Assembly: GCF_001205715.1 (NCBI RefSeq) | Contig: NZ_AQQZ01000006.1 | Coordinates: 1 to 64,000 of the forward strand | DNA: 64,000 nt | Direction: 5' to 3' | Source: Pseudaestuariivita atlantica | GTDB lineage: Bacteria; Pseudomonadota; Alphaproteobacteria; Rhodobacterales; Rhodobacteraceae | Shown: in pieces, positions 62,535-64,000 of the stretch | Numbering within the stretch: position 1 is the first letter of the stretch | Layout: each line of letters opens with the position of its first letter | Made by a program: the position numbers and the translations under genes | The notes under the pieces: generated by a model | Databases searched by the model: none | Told to the model about the DNA's origin: nothing | The model's input: the letters and a program-made list of their open reading frames with translations, nothing else

Positions 62535-64000
62535 ATGCCTGGAACGGACCAACACGTCTACCAGTTGGGCTGCGATCCCGTAGTCACACTGACCATCGTC
62601 GAAGACGAGGGTAGCCTCGTCTTCATCCTGGACGGCGCCGACGACACGACCGACATCGACGGCTTCTTCTTCAATCTCAAGGACGACAGCGTCTCGCCCA
62701 CGCTTCGGATCTTCCCCAAGGTCGATGACCCGAACGGCGACGTCATCGATTTCCGCGCCGAACCGGGCATCCTGAACCAGCTCGACAACGGCGCGCAGAC
62801 GCAGGAGCAGTTCGACGTCGAGGTGCAGTTCGGCGAGTTTCCCGGCTCGAACGCGGGCACGGTGAACGACACGGGCTTTACCATCTGGGTGGATGCGGGC
62901 CGTCCGTTGACCATCGACGACATCGACCTGACCAAGCTGGTCGCCGTGGTCGACAGCGACAACGGCATGGGCATGGCGCTGATAGGCGGCGAAGGTAGCG
63001 GCGCGCCCGTCACCGAAACCGTGATCGACGTGGATTTCCAGCTCGACAATGGCACCAATATCCTTGGCTCGCCGCTTCTGGAAAGCGGCATCGCGCAGGC
63101 CGATGGCTGGTTCGCGCAAGGCGGCTCGGTAGGCGCCAGCGGCGCGGGAGACGGTGTCCTACGACTCGACGCGATCGCGTTGACCGGTGCTGTCGCGCTG
63201 TCCTTCGACATCCATTCCGTCAACGCGCAGAATTTCGAGGCCTCGGGCCAGTACGGCGACAGCCTGCGGGTGGAGGTGCAGTTGGATGACGGGTCGTGGG
63301 TCCTGCTGGACGAATTCGTCGTGGACGAACATACCGACACCTTCACCGGCTCGTTGACCGGCCAGACCTTCGGCGACGGCGCGGCCAGCACGATGAGCTA
63401 TTCCGGTGGCATCCTCGACCAGATCGACGGCGAGGTGTCCTTCCGCCTCGTAGCCGACATCAGCGCCGCGAACGAGATCCTGCGGGTCGACAACATCGCG
63501 GTCACGACCACCACGGGTGGCGCATCGCAAACCCCCGTCGTGATCGGGGCCGAGAATTTCGACGGCCTGCACGACCCGGAGGACAGCGACCTCGTGCGCG
63601 CGGACGGCGACTGGGAGGTGTGGGACGACGCCTTGCACACCGACGGCGCCAATGACGGACGGCTGGTGTTCGAGGAATTGCCCGCCGACGGCCCGGTGGA
63701 GTTTTCCATCGACGCGCAGGGCATCAACCTGCAGAAGTTCGAGGCCTCGGGCCGGTACGAGGACACGGTGCGCATCGAGGTGCAGATCGACGGCGGCGAC
63801 TGGGTTCTGCTGGACGAATTCCGCGTGAACGACGCGGGCGATGCGCTAGTCGGGTCCGAGACCGGGCAACAGATCACCGACACGAAGGCCACGCTCGACT
63901 ACGCAGGCGGGGTTCTCGATACCGCGCAGACGGACGTGCAATTCCGTATCGTGTCCGACATCTCGGCCTCCGACGAACAGGTCCGGTTCGACAATGTCGA
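62535..64000 (+). CDS. Large repetitive extracellular-type protein (partial)
   Basis: An ATG at 62535 (GGAGGG just upstream) opens a frame that stays open to the window end, at least 488 codons. The protein is Asp/Gly/Thr-rich and beta-like, with no signal peptide at the N-terminus. Two long repeats, about 168 residues apart (near 63192 and 63696), share FEASG[QR]Y, RVEVQ or RIEVQ, DWVLLDEF or SWVLLDEF, and a YxGGxLD and FR[LI]V[AS]DIS pattern. It looks like a secreted adhesin or RTX-type protein for type I export. The end is missing, so domain count and function are unknown. Confidence 0.8.
   Translation, partial: MPGTDQHVYQLGCDPVVTLTIVEDEGSLVFILDGADDTTDIDGFFFNLKDDSVSPTLRIFPKVDDPNGDVIDFRAEPGILNQLDNGAQTQEQFDVEVQFGEFPGSNAGTVNDTGFTIWVDAGRPLTIDDIDLTKLVAVVDSDNGMGMALIGGEGSGAPVTETVIDVDFQLDNGTNILGSPLLESGIAQADGWFAQGGSVGASGAGDGVLRLDAIALTGAVALSFDIHSVNAQNFEASGQYGDSLRVEVQLDDGSWVLLDEFVVDEHTDTFTGSLTGQTFGDGAASTMSYSGGILDQIDGEVSFRLVADISAANEILRVDNIAVTTTTGGASQTPVVIGAENFDGLHDPEDSDLVRADGDWEVWDDALHTDGANDGRLVFEELPADGPVEFSIDAQGINLQKFEASGRYEDTVRIEVQIDGGDWVLLDEFRVNDAGDALVGSETGQQITDTKATLDYAGGVLDTAQTDVQFRIVSDISASDEQVRFDNV

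Overview
The window looks like a chromosomal segment of a high-GC alphaproteobacterium of the Roseobacter/Rhodobacteraceae type. The clues are codon use and GC content, the gene order trpE...trpGDC-moaC-moeA-lexA-comEC-gltX-gltA, the long B12-dependent ribonucleotide reductase NrdJ, a LexA box of the GTTC-N7-GTTC class, and many ATGA/GTGA stop-start overlaps. I see no transposase, integrase, phage structural operon, CRISPR array or rRNA. One tRNA is present, tRNA-Pro(UGG).

Layout. (1) 1-9.4 kb: a cell-surface or secretion-flavoured block, mostly on the minus strand. It holds a TPR-sulfotransferase, a Hint-domain protein, two DUF6916-like small proteins (one with a Tat-like signal), a GNAT acetyltransferase, a phage tail-collar-domain protein, a TPR-glycosyltransferase and an aldehyde dehydrogenase. 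(2) 9.6-12 kb: aroQ and a LuxR-type regulator without a neighbouring luxI, a long non-ORF region with its own promoter and terminator, and an NAD(P)-binding protein. (3) 12-20 kb: rpsB-tsf, a HupE/UreJ-like membrane protein, pseudouridine catabolism (psuK-psuG), a DUF502 membrane protein, a patatin-like lipase and 3-hydroxybutyrate dehydrogenase. (4) 20-32.6 kb: an RTX protein, a probable small RNA, a YejA-like peptide-binding protein, an entericidin-like lipoprotein, arsC-aqpS, an XRE-cupin regulator, an acyl-CoA ligase coupled to a DsbA-like protein, icd, an MFS exporter, a 26-codon membrane microprotein and a MscS channel. (5) 32.8-43.3 kb: nrdJ with a translationally coupled small gene and an NrdR-like box, sugar-modifying genes (glycosyltransferase, DegT aminotransferase), tRNA-Pro, a DUF192 protein, a double cold-shock protein, pdxH, and fabI with two coupled genes. 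(6) 43.3-60.4 kb: gpt, an aminotransferase, ppiD-trpE, an opposite-strand YibQ-like deacetylase, trpGD, trpC-moaC-moeA, lexA, comEC, gltX and gltA. (7) 60.4-64 kb: a SELENBP1/methanethiol-oxidase-like gene followed by a 35-residue CxCxxC microprotein and a coupled [2Fe-2S] ferredoxin, then divergently a large repetitive extracellular-type protein that runs off the window.

Most of the window is housekeeping. The parts that ordinary gene families do not explain are: the probable sRNA at 22272-22349; the compact transcription unit at 11028-11271; a three-copy dispersed palindrome (14000, 19231, 32741); the microproteins at 31496 and 60762; the small gene coupled to nrdJ; and the collar/DUF6916/Hint/sulfotransferase surface block. 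All calls were made by reading the sequence. No database search was run, so family names are recognitions, and the functions of small or unrecognised genes are inference.
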